From Plumapathes pennacea (taxonomy: Eukaryota > Cnidaria > Anthozoa > Antipatharia > Myriopathidae), in the NCBI GenBank assembly GCA_964036295.1, contig OZ038473.1, positions 8,153,501-8,217,500 of the forward strand: DNA of 64,000 nt, written 5' to 3'. The position numbers and the translations under genes were made by a program. Below the pieces are notes generated by a model, which saw only the letters and a program-made list of their open reading frames with translations, was not told the DNA's origin and ran no database searches. Positions 25,701-38,233 of the stretch are shown piece by piece. Positions within the stretch are counted from its first letter, which is position 1. Every line of letters starts with the position of its first letter.

Positions 25701-28700
25701 GTTCTTTTCTTTATAATTGTACTCCGGTAATGGGTCATCTGCGTACAAGCGCTGGTATTTTCTTTGGTTCTGATCGTTGTTGCTACCCCATGGACTTGCC
25801 AACTCAAATGGGTTAATTTGGCTCATTGCTGTGCTTTGTACATTTCCCGATTTAATTGTATCTATGAAGAATATAAAAAGCTCATTCTAAAAATGTCATG
25901 TCACACAATGCAGCAAGATCACAAAATTAAAATTAATTAAATTTTAATTAAAAAATTGCCTCGTGTGACATGGTCATGTAGTATATGATGAACAATTTTC
26001 AAAAATAAAGTTATTGTCAGCGAAAACGAAAAGAAAAACATTGTTCCTTCATCATGCATAATAATTGTACTTTCTGTATTGTAAGATTTACTAAATGTCC
26101 ACTGGTTTGCCGTGGTGTGGACTCTTATTTACCACGATTTAAGTCATCACACGGTCAAAATGTTGTGGACTCACGAGGCGCTTCGCCGAGTGGAAATTTG
26201 TTTTTTATCACAATATTTAGAAATATACAGGAAAGGTTCGTTGTGTTTCGCTGTAAAGCGTAATATGCTGGCGTCAGCATCGTTGTCTGGACTCTTATTT
26301 ACCACGGTAAATTGACCAATCAGAGAGCGAGAAACTAGTTTGTTGTGGTAAAAAATTGAATTTACACTTCTGTGACCGTCGCAGAAACTCTTTCGGGCAT
26401 CATAACCCTGTTCTTTAGACTCCAGGGCTACAGAACATCTTCGAATATCGTATTGCTAGTATCTATTACATGCATTAAAATTTACATTTGACTTAGGATG
26501 TACACACATAGTACATGTGAATTTTAAAGTTTTCAAGAAACTTTTGATATACTTCTAATCATACTTACCCAAGTCTTTCTCCAGATCTATGTCTGGACTA
26601 AATCCATTGTAACGACTCATCTTTTTATTGTCAGCAAAGGTCATGTCTCCCTGTGTATTGCCGATACCTAGAGGTTCACGCACAAAAAAATAAAATAAAT
26701 GAATATTAAACGTGAATTACTTCTGATTGGTTAACTGATTGGATTGAGTGTTTTTTACATGAATGTGACTGACAATGCACTCACTTTGACGTAACGTGAG
26801 ATTTTTGTTGACATCTACTTGCGCTCTTGCGGTTTTTGTTCAATTATATTTACTTTCGCATTCTTCTTCCAGTTGTGTACAGTTTTTTTTTTTTGCTGGT
26901 CAAAACTAAGCGAAGCAAGGCAATCACATAATCAAACGATACCATCATTTCGACAAGTTAAAGTCGCTCCCGGCTGTCACGGGTTTTCAACTTTAACATA
27001 CGCTAGTTAAACAACCGTCAATCTACCGAAACCGCGGTGATAATAGCTCTAAATTACAACAAGCTGACTGGAAATTAAGAAAGCTTGATAGAAGAAGTGC
27101 ATTTTAGAAGAAGAAAAACAGATAAGTAATGAAGCGAAGGCTAGATTAATCGTAGCCTGTGATTAGAAACAAATGTTCGAAGTCAAACTGTCAAAAGCAA
27201 TTATGCATGACATGAGATAGGTCACGCATTACTGTTTTCTTAGCTTGCCGACGTTTTCACTCCCAAGCTCAAAATGTAGATCCTCTCAACCCTGTGAGGC
27301 AGCCCTGGAGCAAACGTACGAATGTTGTAAATATAATTTATAGTTTAATAAGGTTTCATTTGAGCAAGGTGTCAAAAGCCAAGATTCCTATACTGTATGA
27401 TATTTTTCCGGTGAGAAACTGAAAGAGAAAATTGAAGTTGGTCACTCATGGGGAGTCTCGCTCTGGTCCAGAGATTGCTCATTAAAGAATTCTAATGGTG
27501 CGTGCGGATACTTGCCACACCAAACTTAAATCCCAGCATCTGTCGCGTTTTCACGCAACAAAACTTGTTAAAGTTGCGAGGGCTTGCGTTTTGTTTTCAC
27601 CCCCAACTTGCACGGACTAGTATCGAGTTGCATCTAATTTAAACATGTTCAAATTTCCATGCAAGTTGACGCAAGTATTTTACCGCTTGGCCACCCAACG
27701 AAAGTCAAAGCTAGTGAAAACAAGATTTTTCTGGTGTTGGGAAGCGTTGCAATTTTATAAAATGCTTACATTTTCGCGGAATATTGATTTTATATTTTTC
27801 GCGCAAGAACCCTTCTACGAAACTTGCATGAGCTTGCAGCGGCTTGAGTCCTTTTGCATCTCGTCTCGCCAGGGCTTAATAGCTGCCTGTAAGTCAACTA
27901 ATTATATTGTACACTCGAAATCCCATACAAGCAACCACTGTATTATTTCTCAATTTTCCAAAGTATCCAATTAAGGATTAATTCGGATAGTTTTAAATAG
28001 GATTTTTCCCCAGAAAAGCTCGCGTATCCAATTTGAGAATAATTTGGACAGTTGGACTCAGCCAATGATGATGCTTAGAAAACAATGAAAATGAAAATTG
28101 AACCAATCAGCGCACGCCTGTGTTCAATGTTGACGTGTACACGCAGCAAAGCCGAAATGAATATTTTACAAAGATGGCAGAGTTTGAAGTTTCTTTGGAA
28201 TGTTTTACGAGTATTTTAGTGGAGAAGGTGAAACCAGCAGGTTTCCAAATATGTCGGAAGGGGATTTGGATAGGATGACTGAAGAAAATCAAAGCAAAAA
28301 CGCCAAGAAAAGCACGTCAACATGGCTAAATGTTTTCAACGAGTGGAAACTTGCGCGAGGGGAAGAACAAGACTTGTTGGACATATATTCCCGTTGAAGA
28401 ACTGGGCACCGTGCTGACTAAATTCTATGCCGTGGTCAGGAGAAAGGACGTGTCGTAGAGCAATTCTGTCGAGTGTGCCAAAAGCCAGGATGTAGAGAGC
28501 AATTCTGTTGAGCAAATTATTATTTATTTCCTCGTGTGCAATATAATTAACACATAACAGGACTACATGCTTATCCAATTTGGAAATAATTGAATTCGAA
28601 AAATTCCTCTGACTGCCAAATTGGACTCGGCCTGCGGCCTCGTCCAATTTTGGCAGTCCTCGGAATTTTTCTCATCCAATTATTTCCAAATTGGACAGCA

Positions 28701-31700
28701 TGTAGTCCTTTTATATAATAACACTGCGTAGTACATAAATTAAACTAATTTCAGGTTGACTTCTTAAAATATCATTTTCTGCATCAATCGAGTCATCAAA
28801 CATTTCAACATTACCTTGGAGCCCTGTGAAGTCCGTTTGACTCTTCTGGGAACCAAAAGCCCCTGCAATATTAATTATGCTTAGAATTTTTAGAAATGAT
28901 ATGCCCTTGACCCGTCATAACTCAATAACGTGGCTAAATAGCATGGTGATTAAATATTGGAATCCAGTCACAGAACATTTGATCGTGGGCCACGAGTTTA
29001 AAAAGATACTTTTTTTCGTTTTGTTGTTATTGTTGTTGTTGTTGTTGTTGTTTTTTCTTCTGGGTCGAGAATCAGCACACGGTGATTGGTATACAATGTC
29101 ACGTGATATGCGCTGACGTAAGGGGACTTCGCGAGCAACTTGCGATTGATTGGTAGTACGTTCTGTAGTTGATTTGATTTCAATGTTTTTTTGTTTTTGT
29201 TTCTTTTACTTATGTGCATCCCATCCAAGCTCAACACAGTTTGGCTCTGTGGAACTTGCACGGATAAACTGGATTTCAGAGAATGATTTTTGCTTGAGTT
29301 TTTAGTTCAGCGCCGGAAGTTTGAAAATAGCCATACACAAATGCTTGATGGAAATTACTACTTGATGGATACCGCCACGGGATTGCAAATAACTCTGTCG
29401 CCGCTAATTATTTATTCTCAACGAAACTTTCTGTGGCGACACGGAATACTTCTGGGAAGATACCATGCTGAAAATAACCCCAAAGCTCTGATGAACTAGC
29501 CGTAAACAATGACGTTTAATGCTTAACATATGCCTCATATTTACTGTAGCTGAGCGGTCAAAGAAGATGGCGGGAATTTTACATGCTCGTACTCCAAATC
29601 CACAATATTTGCTCTAAATTGTGTCTATTTTGTGATTACTTGTGATTGTTTGAGTGTCTTTGTACGTGTAACCATGACAGATGTCAATATCACCAAGAAG
29701 GTACTAGAGGCAACTCTTGAAGAAGCCTTGGATCGAAAGTTAAATCCACTAAAATCCAACATTGATGAAATCATGAAGACGATTGCATTCATCAGCCACC
29801 AATACGATGACCTCATAACGGAAGGTGATAAGATGGAGGAAGAAAACAAGAAGCTGTATCAAGAAAATGAAAATTTGAAAGACAAACTTTTCAAGACTGC
29901 AAACGAAGTCAAAATGACGAAAGAGAGTAGCGACGCCATGGAGCAGTATAATCGGCGAGATTGCCTGGAAGTGCGTGGTGTACCCGCCCAACATGAAGAG
30001 AACACCAACGATGCTCGCAAAAAAAGACCCAATTTTCTCTTCTATTCCCTCACTCTTATCTGGATTTCGTTTGACAGCATCTTTACCCACCTCTCCCGTT
30101 TCAATGTTGAGTATCCAATATCGCACAACGAGATTTCAGGCCCGAACAACATTGAGACGGGGGCAGGGGGGGGGGGGGGGGGGGGCAGAAATGAACAAAA
30201 CTTAAAAGTCGATAAATTGCTCAAAATATGCACAGTGTCTCAACTACTTTTGCATTTGATTGTAGATGAAAGAGACATATCGGCGAGTCATCGCCTCCCA
30301 GCAAAAACTACTGGAAGAAACACAACGGATCCGGCAATCATTGTAAAATTCGTTAGACGAGATGTCCGCGAAAGATTCTATCGAGCAAGGAAAGAACTGA
30401 AAGATATAACAACGCGGGATTTGGGATTTACAAAAATCGCAGACAAGAAAATATTCATTGTGGAAAGCCTGACCCAGAACAGCAAGACCCTATTCAACTC
30501 TTCCTTCCGTGCTAAGAAAGACTTGAACTACCGCTTCCTGTGGACCCGATCAGGGAAAATATTTCTCCGTTTAGATGAAAGGAGTCCTGTGGTTCACATA
30601 TCCGGAGATGAAAGCATTACATCTGATGAACAAGCAATTAATTGTGGTGTCCCACAAGGCTCAGTACTTGGACCTCTCCTGTTTCTTTATACATCAATAA
30701 CTTTAAAAACTACTCTAACATCCTAGATTTTTACTCTTTTGCAGATGACTCTAATGCATTTTACTCAAATAGAAGCCTCTCAACCCTAGAAGCAACAATA
30801 AATACCCAGTTACAAAATGTTAGCACATGGCTTTCATGCAACAAACTTTCTCTTAACATAGATAAAACTAATTTTGTCCTATTTCACCCTCCTCAAAAAA
30901 GACCCTCACCTTTTCTGATTAAGTTGAACATTAATCAAAAACCTATTGAGCAAAGGAAAAGCATTAACTATTTAGGAAATATGGATAGATTCAAACTTAA
31001 ACTGGAAAAACCAAATTGTTAATATATCTAAAAAAATTAAAAGGAGTATAGGAGTGCTATCAAAAATTCGTTATTATGTAAATCGTAATATCTTAATACA
31101 ATGAGGCAGCGTGACCGAGTGGTTAGGGCGCCGGACTTGAAATCCGGAGGTCCCAGGTTCAAGTCCCGCTCTGAGCACTAACTGAATTTGTAACACGGTA
31201 GCCCCGCGTTCAAATCCTCGGCCACGTTATGTAAATAGCCAACTGGTTAGCCTTCGACCAGTTGGGATTTTTAACAGATTTACGTTGAGTTTAAAACACG
31301 GCCCCACCAGCTCTGCTGAATTACTTACCGTGTATAAATAAAGACACTTTACTTTTACTTCTTACTTTTTACAATTATACTACTCCTTGATATATACCTT
31401 CCTGACTTATGGAATTACTGTATGGGGAAAATACATATAATACTGCACTAAATCCGATAATAACCCTACAAAAAAAGTATTAAGAATTATAACTTTCTCA
31501 AACTACTATGCACACACCCACCCTTTGTTTAAGGAAAATAAAATCATTAAACCTTTTGACCTAATTTTCCTTCACAAGATGTCAAGTTATCTCTATTGAT
31601 GTTGTGCATAGATGTTCCTGGACTTGTTACAGCAAACAAAAACAACGGGGCCGGTTTCACAAGACAAATTTTGGTTGATTTTCTGCGAACCAATCAACTC

Positions 31701-34700
31701 TACAGACATTATATCGCTTGATCTAATTATTTATTTGCTTGTTTACCTTCGCCGCTTTTGCTCTGCAAATCTTGTGGATTGATAGGGACAATGGCCGACC
31801 GGACATCTTCTTTGATACTTGACTGAGATATACTTTTGTGCGAGGATCTGGCAACAGAATCTTGAAAGGGGAAAGAGTGATTATGTATTAGTTATGGTAC
31901 TAATTGGTATTATGGTACTAAATTTTATATTTCTTATTGCATTTTCTTTTACTTTTATATGATATTTAATTTTTTTGTATTAGGGAATGTCCTCGATAGG
32001 GATAACCTCGATATTTCCTTTTTATGAAATGTTTATTTTTCCTTTTCATTTCATAAATAAACTTTGTATGTATGTATGTATGTATGTATGTATGTACTTT
32101 TTAAATTACTTTTTGTTGTCTTTCAGCTGTATTTGTAGCACCAGTTCTCATGTTCTAAGGCCCGACCAAACGAATTCGCTCAACATTTCTGGATGAAACA
32201 ATGTTCGAAAATGTTTTACGGAGTGACCAAACGCATCGTCCAACAAGCTTTATAACACATTGTAGACGATGGGACCGAAAGTGAGCCCACTGTGTATAAT
32301 TAGGCTTTAGTGCACAGGCGCGTATCAAACAACGTTGTTAATACTGTCCAAACGAATTGAACGTCATTATAGAGCGCTTTTCGGATGACTGTCGAAGTCA
32401 CGACCAATTAGGAGTATGAGCAAAACCACAAAACCAAAAGTAAACAAAGTAATTGCGATTGGTTTTGCTGACCAATTAACAGTGGGATAACATGCCGTCG
32501 TTACTTGCTTGTTTGCATGCGTTAGAAGTTCGCATTTTGTTCCTGCTTGACCTAGAATGCAGGCGAACTTGTTTCAACCAATCCGAAGGCGTAGCAAACG
32601 GAAAACCAAAGCAATCACACGGTTAGTTTCGACAGTCACGCGAAAACGGCTCTAAACTCGAGAATCAAAAGAAATGTTGTATGTTGCATAGTTGCATATT
32701 TCTTAACTGGTGAATGTGAAAGCAATGAACGAGTAATAGCAGTGGGGGAAAATTTTACTCGGTCTGTTGGTCGACTCTGTTAACATTTTTTTACAATGGG
32801 TGGTAAACTTACGGTGTTTGTTAATTCCGCTGACCAGTGCAAGGGTTCCACAAGCGACTACTTGGTAAAAAAAAATGGCGGCCTTTGCGACTGAGAATAC
32901 TCGACCGCCGAAACAGAGCTGATCTTTCACGTTTGGAGTCCTTTGATTCTTAAGGCACGTGGTCTCGAAAATTGAAACCGAACTGAGGAGTTCACCTGGA
33001 TTTTACAATTCGATCGATCGAAAGCCTTTTAGCACTTGAACCAAAGCGTTGGCTAAGATCGCATTACTTGTATTGTTTCGATGTTTTTTATTGCCAGATA
33101 CAGATAATAGATCTACAGCATTTCTCATTCACAAGTTGGCTCACACGAGCCCTTTAATTCTAGATCAGATTTAGATTACTATCAATTTGTACATTTGCAC
33201 AGTTAATATTATACTAGAAATACGATAATCTCAGATACCCCCTCACTCTGCCATTGATGGGACTTTTACTTTGGTACTCTCAACAAGAGTAGCCTTTGAT
33301 TTACCGAAATGTTGACTCAATCTTTTCTTAGAAGTCAAGAGCTACACACAAAGGAAGGAGAAAAAGAATGGTGTGTGTTATACTTTTGCGTTGAAGAAGA
33401 GAATCGATTGCGTGACGAAGTACGTGTTTCCCACGGTCGGCACGACAAATTAATTCATACAGTCTGCCAAGCACGTTCTCAAAATCTAATACTCAAATTT
33501 TGAAGTTGGTCGGCCGTCGTAGTACGGGAATAAAGAAACACTGATTTTCCAATTTTGAATTCATAGGCAGTACAATTAAATAGGCTTCCTGTGCAATTTG
33601 TTTTTACTCTGGACTGCATGCACAAGACTCATGGGGGACAAGGTATGCATGTTTCATGAGCTCGAATTGTTTTGTACGTGAACCCGCTCAAAACAACATG
33701 ATTTCTCCCAGAATCAAAGCAAAACTTGAACGGTTTACTTCAAATTATACACGGGCTTCAGACCTGTCATACTTCTAAGGGCTTGTGAACAATTCTCGCT
33801 GCAATTACCGCATGTCAAATTACAGTATTTGTTACAGTTTTAGTCTTGAAAGAAATAATAAGACATCTGACTAAATCATTCAAGACTCCAAGTTCCGATT
33901 CCTCTGAGCCAATACGGTAGCCGAAACTGGCGACAGAAGCGTATTAAAACAATACTTCGAGGGAAAATGATCAGCATGCAGATTTTAATACATTCTTGAA
34001 GTGATCGAGTTACAAGATACGGGTAGAATATATTTGTTACGGTGATTGTTCGATTTCCACTGACTAACCTTTGTTGCTTGTCCTTTCTGAATAAGTATCT
34101 GAGTTTAACACAAGACGGCGTCTGAAGCTCCCGATTTACTTTCAAGCGCTGTTCCCTTTGCGGAGCCGTTTCTTCGGTACGCTTCCGTTCATGATGCTGT
34201 CGGTTATCACATGTTTGTCGTCTTTTTCTCTAGACGTATTTGGCGCTGTTCGATCGTTTCACGATTTCGCCTTGCCCGTGCCTGTTCCCTTCTCTTTTGA
34301 AGACGAGCTTCGCGAGACTGTTCTGTTTCAGGTTTTCCAGTTTTCAAATTCATTTTCGTGAACGCAGTTACGTACAGTTGTTGTCAGTAAAATTAACCAC
34401 TGGTCATTAAAACCAATGGCGGAGACGCTAATCGATAATTATTGCCTCATTGCTTATACGTCATTGCCTTAGGCACCTGACCTAAAACCTGACCTGACGC
34501 CAGACTGACTGACAGACGAACATTAAATTTCGAGATGGCGACACGCTTGGAGTCTCCGAATGAGGCGATACTATTGCATTAGCTGCATTAGCGTTGTGGT
34601 TATTTCCCTCGCTTCGGCACGGCATCAAAATCACGTGATATTATGTACATCCGGTCCCATTCCTCTCTTTACATGTTTGACAACGATGTTGGGTTCATTT

Positions 34701-34850
34701 GGACGGGCTGTCTCTCAATATGTTATTATTGGCATTTTCGCACCCTTTTTCGCCGTTCAATCATATATATAATTATGTTCAGACCTTACCTTGTGATGCC
34801 AGTGCGATCAGTAACGTCATCACGGGAATACAATTGCTTGGTGTGACCAT
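22264..34850 (-). CDS. CAP-B: secreted disordered-TSP1-CAP protein, 7 exons, 990 aa
   Basis: Predicted exons, minus strand: 34790-34850, 31747-31860, 28815-28862, 26569-26667, 23834-25861, 23089-23232 and 22264-22742, in total 2973 nt or 991 codons without a frame break. Exon 1 is a signal peptide (MVTPSNCIPVMTLLIALAS) with donor G|GTAAGG. Residues 21-107 are three small linker exons; 108-783 a Ser/Asn/Glu/Lys-rich region without cysteine; 784-831 TSP1; 832-990 CAP. Every intron is phase 1. The 99-nt linker exon matches the length of CAP-A exon 3. The introns carry a LINE with a nested SINE, a Crypton-like fragment and foldback elements, which explains the 12.6 kb span. Small exons 2 and 3 are the least certain, although they fit the frame. 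A possible 5' untranslated exon ends near 34922 with donor CAG|GTAAGA. Confidence 0.82.
23089..23232 (-). CDS. CAP-B exon 6: TSP1 domain
   Basis: 48 codons, acceptor GGTTTTCAG, donor G|GTAAAA, phase 1-1. WSTWSPCSITCGHG with cysteines at RPC, SGC, KAC and ELCP gives the full six-cysteine TSP1 pattern, and the Arg-rich strand IQARARP alternates as usual. It is two codons shorter than the CAP-A copy. Confidence 0.92.
23553..23766. mobile_element. 214-bp MITE in CAP-B intron 5
   Basis: Inverted ends TTTTAAACAAAGCCTAACTT / AAGCCTTGTTTAAA, with TTTAAA at both edges and a GACC block next inside on both sides. Non-coding. Confidence 0.55.
23834..25861 (-). CDS. CAP-B exon 5: low-complexity region
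   Basis: 676 codons between TTCATAG and G|GTAAGA, phase 1-1. Near its start is PLPEYN, shared with CAP-A. At about 25400-25510 a predicted helix (EVLLKLLDHNNN then LFEKLLG) resembles a CAP-C segment. At 24895-25010 the motif VTLKISGSGKPVSFKAD plus SLLLKIPGNVR is the best match to strand-like motifs in the two paralogues. The last quarter has an Arg/Lys-rich helix (LRLVDLARRKMEKIRQR). Very little else is shared with the paralogues. Confidence 0.87.
28167..28455 (+). pseudogene. Crypton/DUF3504-like tyrosine recombinase N-terminal fragment, frameshifted
   Basis: EGDLDRMTEENQSKNAKKS then TWLNVFNEWKLARG, followed after a frame change near 28392 by PVEELGTVLTKFYAVVRRKD and a stop. This matches the pattern (from memory) of the N-terminal region of Crypton-derived proteins, where a Lys/Ser-rich STxxxxxxFNEW segment is followed by LxxFYxxVRRKD. 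No catalytic Arg/Tyr region follows. It sits on the strand opposite to CAP-B, inside an intron. Confidence 0.5.
28559..28709. mobile_element. foldback element E, copy 1
   Basis: AGGACTACATGC and its complement at the ends. Arms of about 65 bp pair through TCCAATTTGGAAATAATT, AAAAATTCC and GACTGCCAAATTGGAC, with GGCCTGCGGCC at the centre. Copy 2 is at 42783-42904. Confidence 0.8.
28990..29520 (+). repeat. interspersed repeat family H, copy 2
   Basis: Reverse complement of 5025-5570 with many differences, e.g. TGTGGCGACACGGAATACTTC near 29431 and the CCAAGCTCAACACAGTTTGG block near 29225. Contains a GTT-rich run at about 29020-29052. Confidence 0.6.
30015..30215. mobile_element. insert in LINE ORF1 with CAATGTTG hairpin and poly-G run
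   Basis: CAATGTTG at 30102-30109 and CAACATTG at 30147-30154, followed by a run of Gs interrupted by one C. The 53-bp distance equals that in 62721-62982. Outer boundaries are uncertain; they are set by where ORF1-like coding stops and resumes. Confidence 0.55.
31103..31370 (+). mobile_element. tRNA-derived SINE nested in LINE RT
   Basis: The head is Ser-tRNA-like: A box TGACCGAGTGG (31112-31122), anticodon-like stem around CTTGAAATC, B box GGTTCAAGTCC (31156-31166), without a long variable arm. An unrelated body follows and a T-rich end after ATAAATAAAGACACTTTAC. Flanked by ACAAT at 31098-31102 and 31371-31375, and the RT reading frame continues across the site when the insert is left out. 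Confidence 0.85.
32066..32096. repeat. (ATGT)n microsatellite
   Basis: About seven GTAT tetramers following a LINE-like 3' stretch (ATAAATAAACTTT). Confidence 0.85.
32371..32653 (+). mobile_element. MITE family F, copy 1
   Basis: Inverted ends AGAGCGCTTTTCGGATGACT / complement of CACGCGAAAACGGCTCT, each with GACTGTCGAA. CCAATCGCAATTAC-like and AAACCAAAGCAATCACACG blocks inside are shared with 53921-54222. Non-coding, in CAP-B intron 1. Confidence 0.7.
33213..34600 (+). repeat. interspersed repeat family A, second long copy
   Basis: Collinear with 1788-3850 apart from the empty site at 33950-33960 and an extra 49 bp at about 34161-34209. In CAP-B intron 1. Confidence 0.8.
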
Positions 34851-35653
34851 ACTACTGTCGTCTGATTAGATCAGTTTTAAAACCTTGAATTCATATCCAC
34901 TCCATCACCATCATGTCTTACCTGTACATAAACAGAGAATAATAACTTCTTGCGGACCGATCTGCTTCCGTTGGGCCGTCAAAACCGAGGGCAATATTTT
35001 CTCCGTGCAGATTGAGCAAGCGAGGTAGTGTATTTTATAGCTACAAAGTTTTACTTTAAAACAAATATCAAGCAGTATTTCGTCTACCCTGAGTCCAGAA
35101 GCCCTAACTCGAACCCCGATAACTCCAGAGAGATGGAGTGAGAAGAGATAGAGGGCCTCTGGCCTCTGCCACTGGATATGTCGCTCCCATGTTTATGCCC
35201 TCGTTTCCGTCGCTATATTTCCAGTCAAACGAGTTTGCATTGTTCGTTTAAATGTCAGCTAATTCTTTTGTAATGACTCGACTTCAGATATAAAGCCGAA
35301 TAGCCGCGGTCCCCGCGTACTCGCTCGTAAACTTAGTCCATACTGAAGTGAACATTTGCTGAGTTGAACATTTGCTCCGACTTACGTCGCGAAAAACAAT
35401 AATGTTGTGTTTAGAAGGCTCAAATATAGACTAAAATGGGCGCTTACTTGCTGAATTCGAACCTAAACACCCCCCCCCCGATCGAATCTGTCATGTTCGC
35501 CTTCGAATCTTCCGTTGCGCTCCGGTGATGACAAACACAAGACAGCATAAATAGCACAAAAATGTTGAGTTCAAATCCCATTTGCCCCATCCAAAGTTTA
35601 CCGAACCCTCTCAAATTATGCATCACAATACGCCACATTTAACGGGTTTTCTT

Positions 35654-35917
35654 AGGCTGTTTACATGGAAGGAGGGTGAGGTATACCCTCCTAGAAGGGT
35701 CCCCTTCTCTATTGAAATTCCTTTTTCCGTTTACATGATATGTAGGGTCACCCAAGGAGGAGGGTTACCCTATCTCCTTGCTAGAGTAACCCTCCAAGAC
35801 TCGCCTTTCAGACTCTTTGCGACTTTCAAACCCTTTGCGAGCGCTAGGAATAGCGCTTTGCATGTAATCTTCTGACCCTTCTAGAAAGGACACCCTCCTT
35901 CTATGTAATTAGGGCCT
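35654..35917. mobile_element. 264-bp MITE with GGAGGGTG inverted ends
   Basis: Left AGGCTGTTTACATGGAAGG, right complement AGGCCCTAATTACATAGAAGG, both followed by AGGGTG. Inside are several GGAGGGT / ACCCTCC units in alternating orientation. Confidence 0.65.
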
Positions 35918-38195
35918 TAATCTGGTGGTAGAAATAGATTCTGAGCATGCTCTTTACGAGTTTTGTCCCAGAAACCTTACCGCTGGATAAGATTTCGCAA
36001 CAAGAGCCTTCAGGCCCCAATTGGCGAGACAAAATCTCAAAATGCACCTGTAAAATTATTGGCAATAGATATACACTACCTGTCTACCTAAAGCTTAATA
36101 AAAATACTTTTAGAATATTTTTGGTAAAAAAGCAAAAGCAATTCACTTTTTATAGTGTATTGGAGTTCATCACAACAAAGATAAATTGCTTCATTCAAGA
36201 TTTAAATTTAAACGGCGTTCATATTTTTAAAATGCAATACTTACAATTTCATCAGTTTGTATAGTAACTTCGCTGACGACACCGTGACAACAAATAATGT
36301 CCGCTCGGCAAACGGTTCAATGAGAGTGATAATATTATTCTTCGACTGAACTTTGCTTTTTTCTTTCATTTTGATCTAAATTCTAAGCGTAAGCTGTAAA
36401 CGCCTTTGGTCATTTGAAATTTTTTATCTTTCACGAAACATCCGTACAACGTGTGACCAAACGCGCTCTCGTGCTTCTCGCTGTTACGCCTGAGGTAATA
36501 TATCCGCGGTGGACTGGGTATTTTCTAAAAATAACTTTGGGAGGGATTGCTTTGAAATATTACTTATACCGGGAATTACCTCTCTTACCTTTATACTCTC
36601 TTGCTTAAACATATCAAAAATCATTGTCGACAAATTACGTGGCTAAGTCGCAAATACTACACAATTCTAGCATAGGTTTTGTTTCTTAGTTTCAATGAGC
36701 TCGTGTACAAAACAACTGTATAGATTATGATATTAAACAGTTAGTAAATAGTGTAGTCAGTTGTAAAACTAAAGTGTCCTGCCCAACTATTAACTGAGAG
36801 TCCACGGTGCTCGATTGAGCTAGATACTTTGCTGCCAGTCCAACCTGCTCCTAAGTCACTGAGCGTTGTATATAATTGTTCATAACTACAATTTTGGTCC
36901 ATATTTACTTCAGTTTTAGTCTTTTTACACGACAGGCAATGACTGAACCATGTCGTCCATATTTATTTACCCATTCATTTTGCATCAAAGTAACTAGTAC
37001 GCTACGCCCGCCGATTTATAACATTTTGCGGAACGAAGGCTGTTTTTATTTTACAGGTTTATAGGTTGTCTTGTAACGTAACTATGCTGTACTATTTCAT
37101 GTTATCATTCCTTGTCCTTGTTGAAGTGGTTATATAGAAAAAAGTCAATGTTATTAACATTAGCGGTTTTGAATTTTCAAGTCGATTCTAACTTGTTCAA
37201 GACGATGACATTTATATACTTACGATTTTAGATGACATTTTAGCAAATCCTGCATTTCCTTATAATGAAACCCTGTTTACAGTTATTAATAAAATATTAG
37301 TCACTTGTTTTTCAACAAGTGTTCCTTTTACACATGACGTAATATCTATTCAAAAGCAACCACGGTTCGCGCATTAACTATAACGCCCCACTCACAAGCC
37401 ATTCATGAGTTTCACACAGTATTAGTTTGTTCTCTGCGCTTTTTTGACGAGTTAGCAACATTTCCCTTGCCCAAATAGACAGCTATTTCCGAAGATCTTC
37501 AAAGTGATGTTTTCCCTTTGACAACTGTGCCAAGGTTGCAAAATTTTGTTTGAAAGAACAAAACGGACGAATGACTGCGCAGGCGTCCGTTTCGGCAGTT
37601 TGCGCCCTATTTCTATCCCCAGACCCTGCGAAGGTAATGCTCAAGACGTTAATTGGTACGTCTCGCATTCTTGAGACGCTAACTTGCATTTTAATGTTTG
37701 TCAGTCAGTCAGTCACCGACCTTTGTTATATAAAAACTAATAGAAGGTCTGTTGTCAATGCAAACAAGTGTAATATAGGCAAAAATCCATAAAGAAATCA
37801 CACGATCACCTGAGACAATGTCAATTTCCAAGACCTGTTTTGAGTAAAGGCATTTCCCACAGGGAGCATATGTTGCTTATCAGAAAAATATACTCGATCG
37901 GAATCGGTGCATCAGGGGGAGGGGACATCTTCAATTACCGTAATTCTAGTTAATCTTACAATTGAGGTAGTCTGAGAAGTATCCACAGGATACTTCTCTA
38001 ATAGTGGATTTATTCTGAAGTACTACAGTGTATTGGAGATTATAAGATAAGGTGGATAGTACGCGCAATCTGATTGGTAGACGCGCGTGCATTATAACTC
38101 AACATACGCACGCGCGCGTCAATTTGACGTCAGCTTGCGTCAAATTTGTTTTTGCCTTTGTTGTTTTTTACAAAATTCGTTTGCCTTATCTTATA

Positions 38196-38233
38196 AAAGA
38201 AATAAAGCACGCGTCAGCGTGCTTTATTTCTTT
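38196..38233. repeat. perfect 38-bp hairpin
   Basis: AAAGAAATAAAGCACGC, loop GTCA, then the exact complement. The adjoining 38050-38190 is unusually rich in GCGCG and may be part of the same element. Confidence 0.7.

Larger units (their letters stand above)
29650..31600 (+). pseudogene. composite LINE relic: ORF1-like coiled coil joined to an RT tail
   Basis: From 29674 an ORF1-like protein (coiled coil EENKKLYQENENLKDKL, then EQYNRRDCLEVRGVP, later IVKFVRRDVRERFYRARKEL and DLNYRFLWTRSGKIFLR) runs directly into RT block GVPQGSVLGPLLF at about 30645. In another frame follow FADD (about 30740), LSCNKLSLNIDKTNFVLF and INYLG; after the SINE, FLTYGITVWG. Endonuclease and first RT blocks are missing. 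ORF1 is interrupted by a G-rich insert at about 30015-30215. Confidence 0.8.

Noticed and set aside
31103-31180. Functional tRNA-Ser
   Set aside because: It lacks the long variable arm and is joined to a SINE body with target duplication.
32703-32930. Minus ORF with a hydrophobic start and GTAAGT donor as a CAP-B first exon
   Set aside because: It has no ATG in frame, and the exon at 34790-34850 gives a true signal peptide with the right phase.
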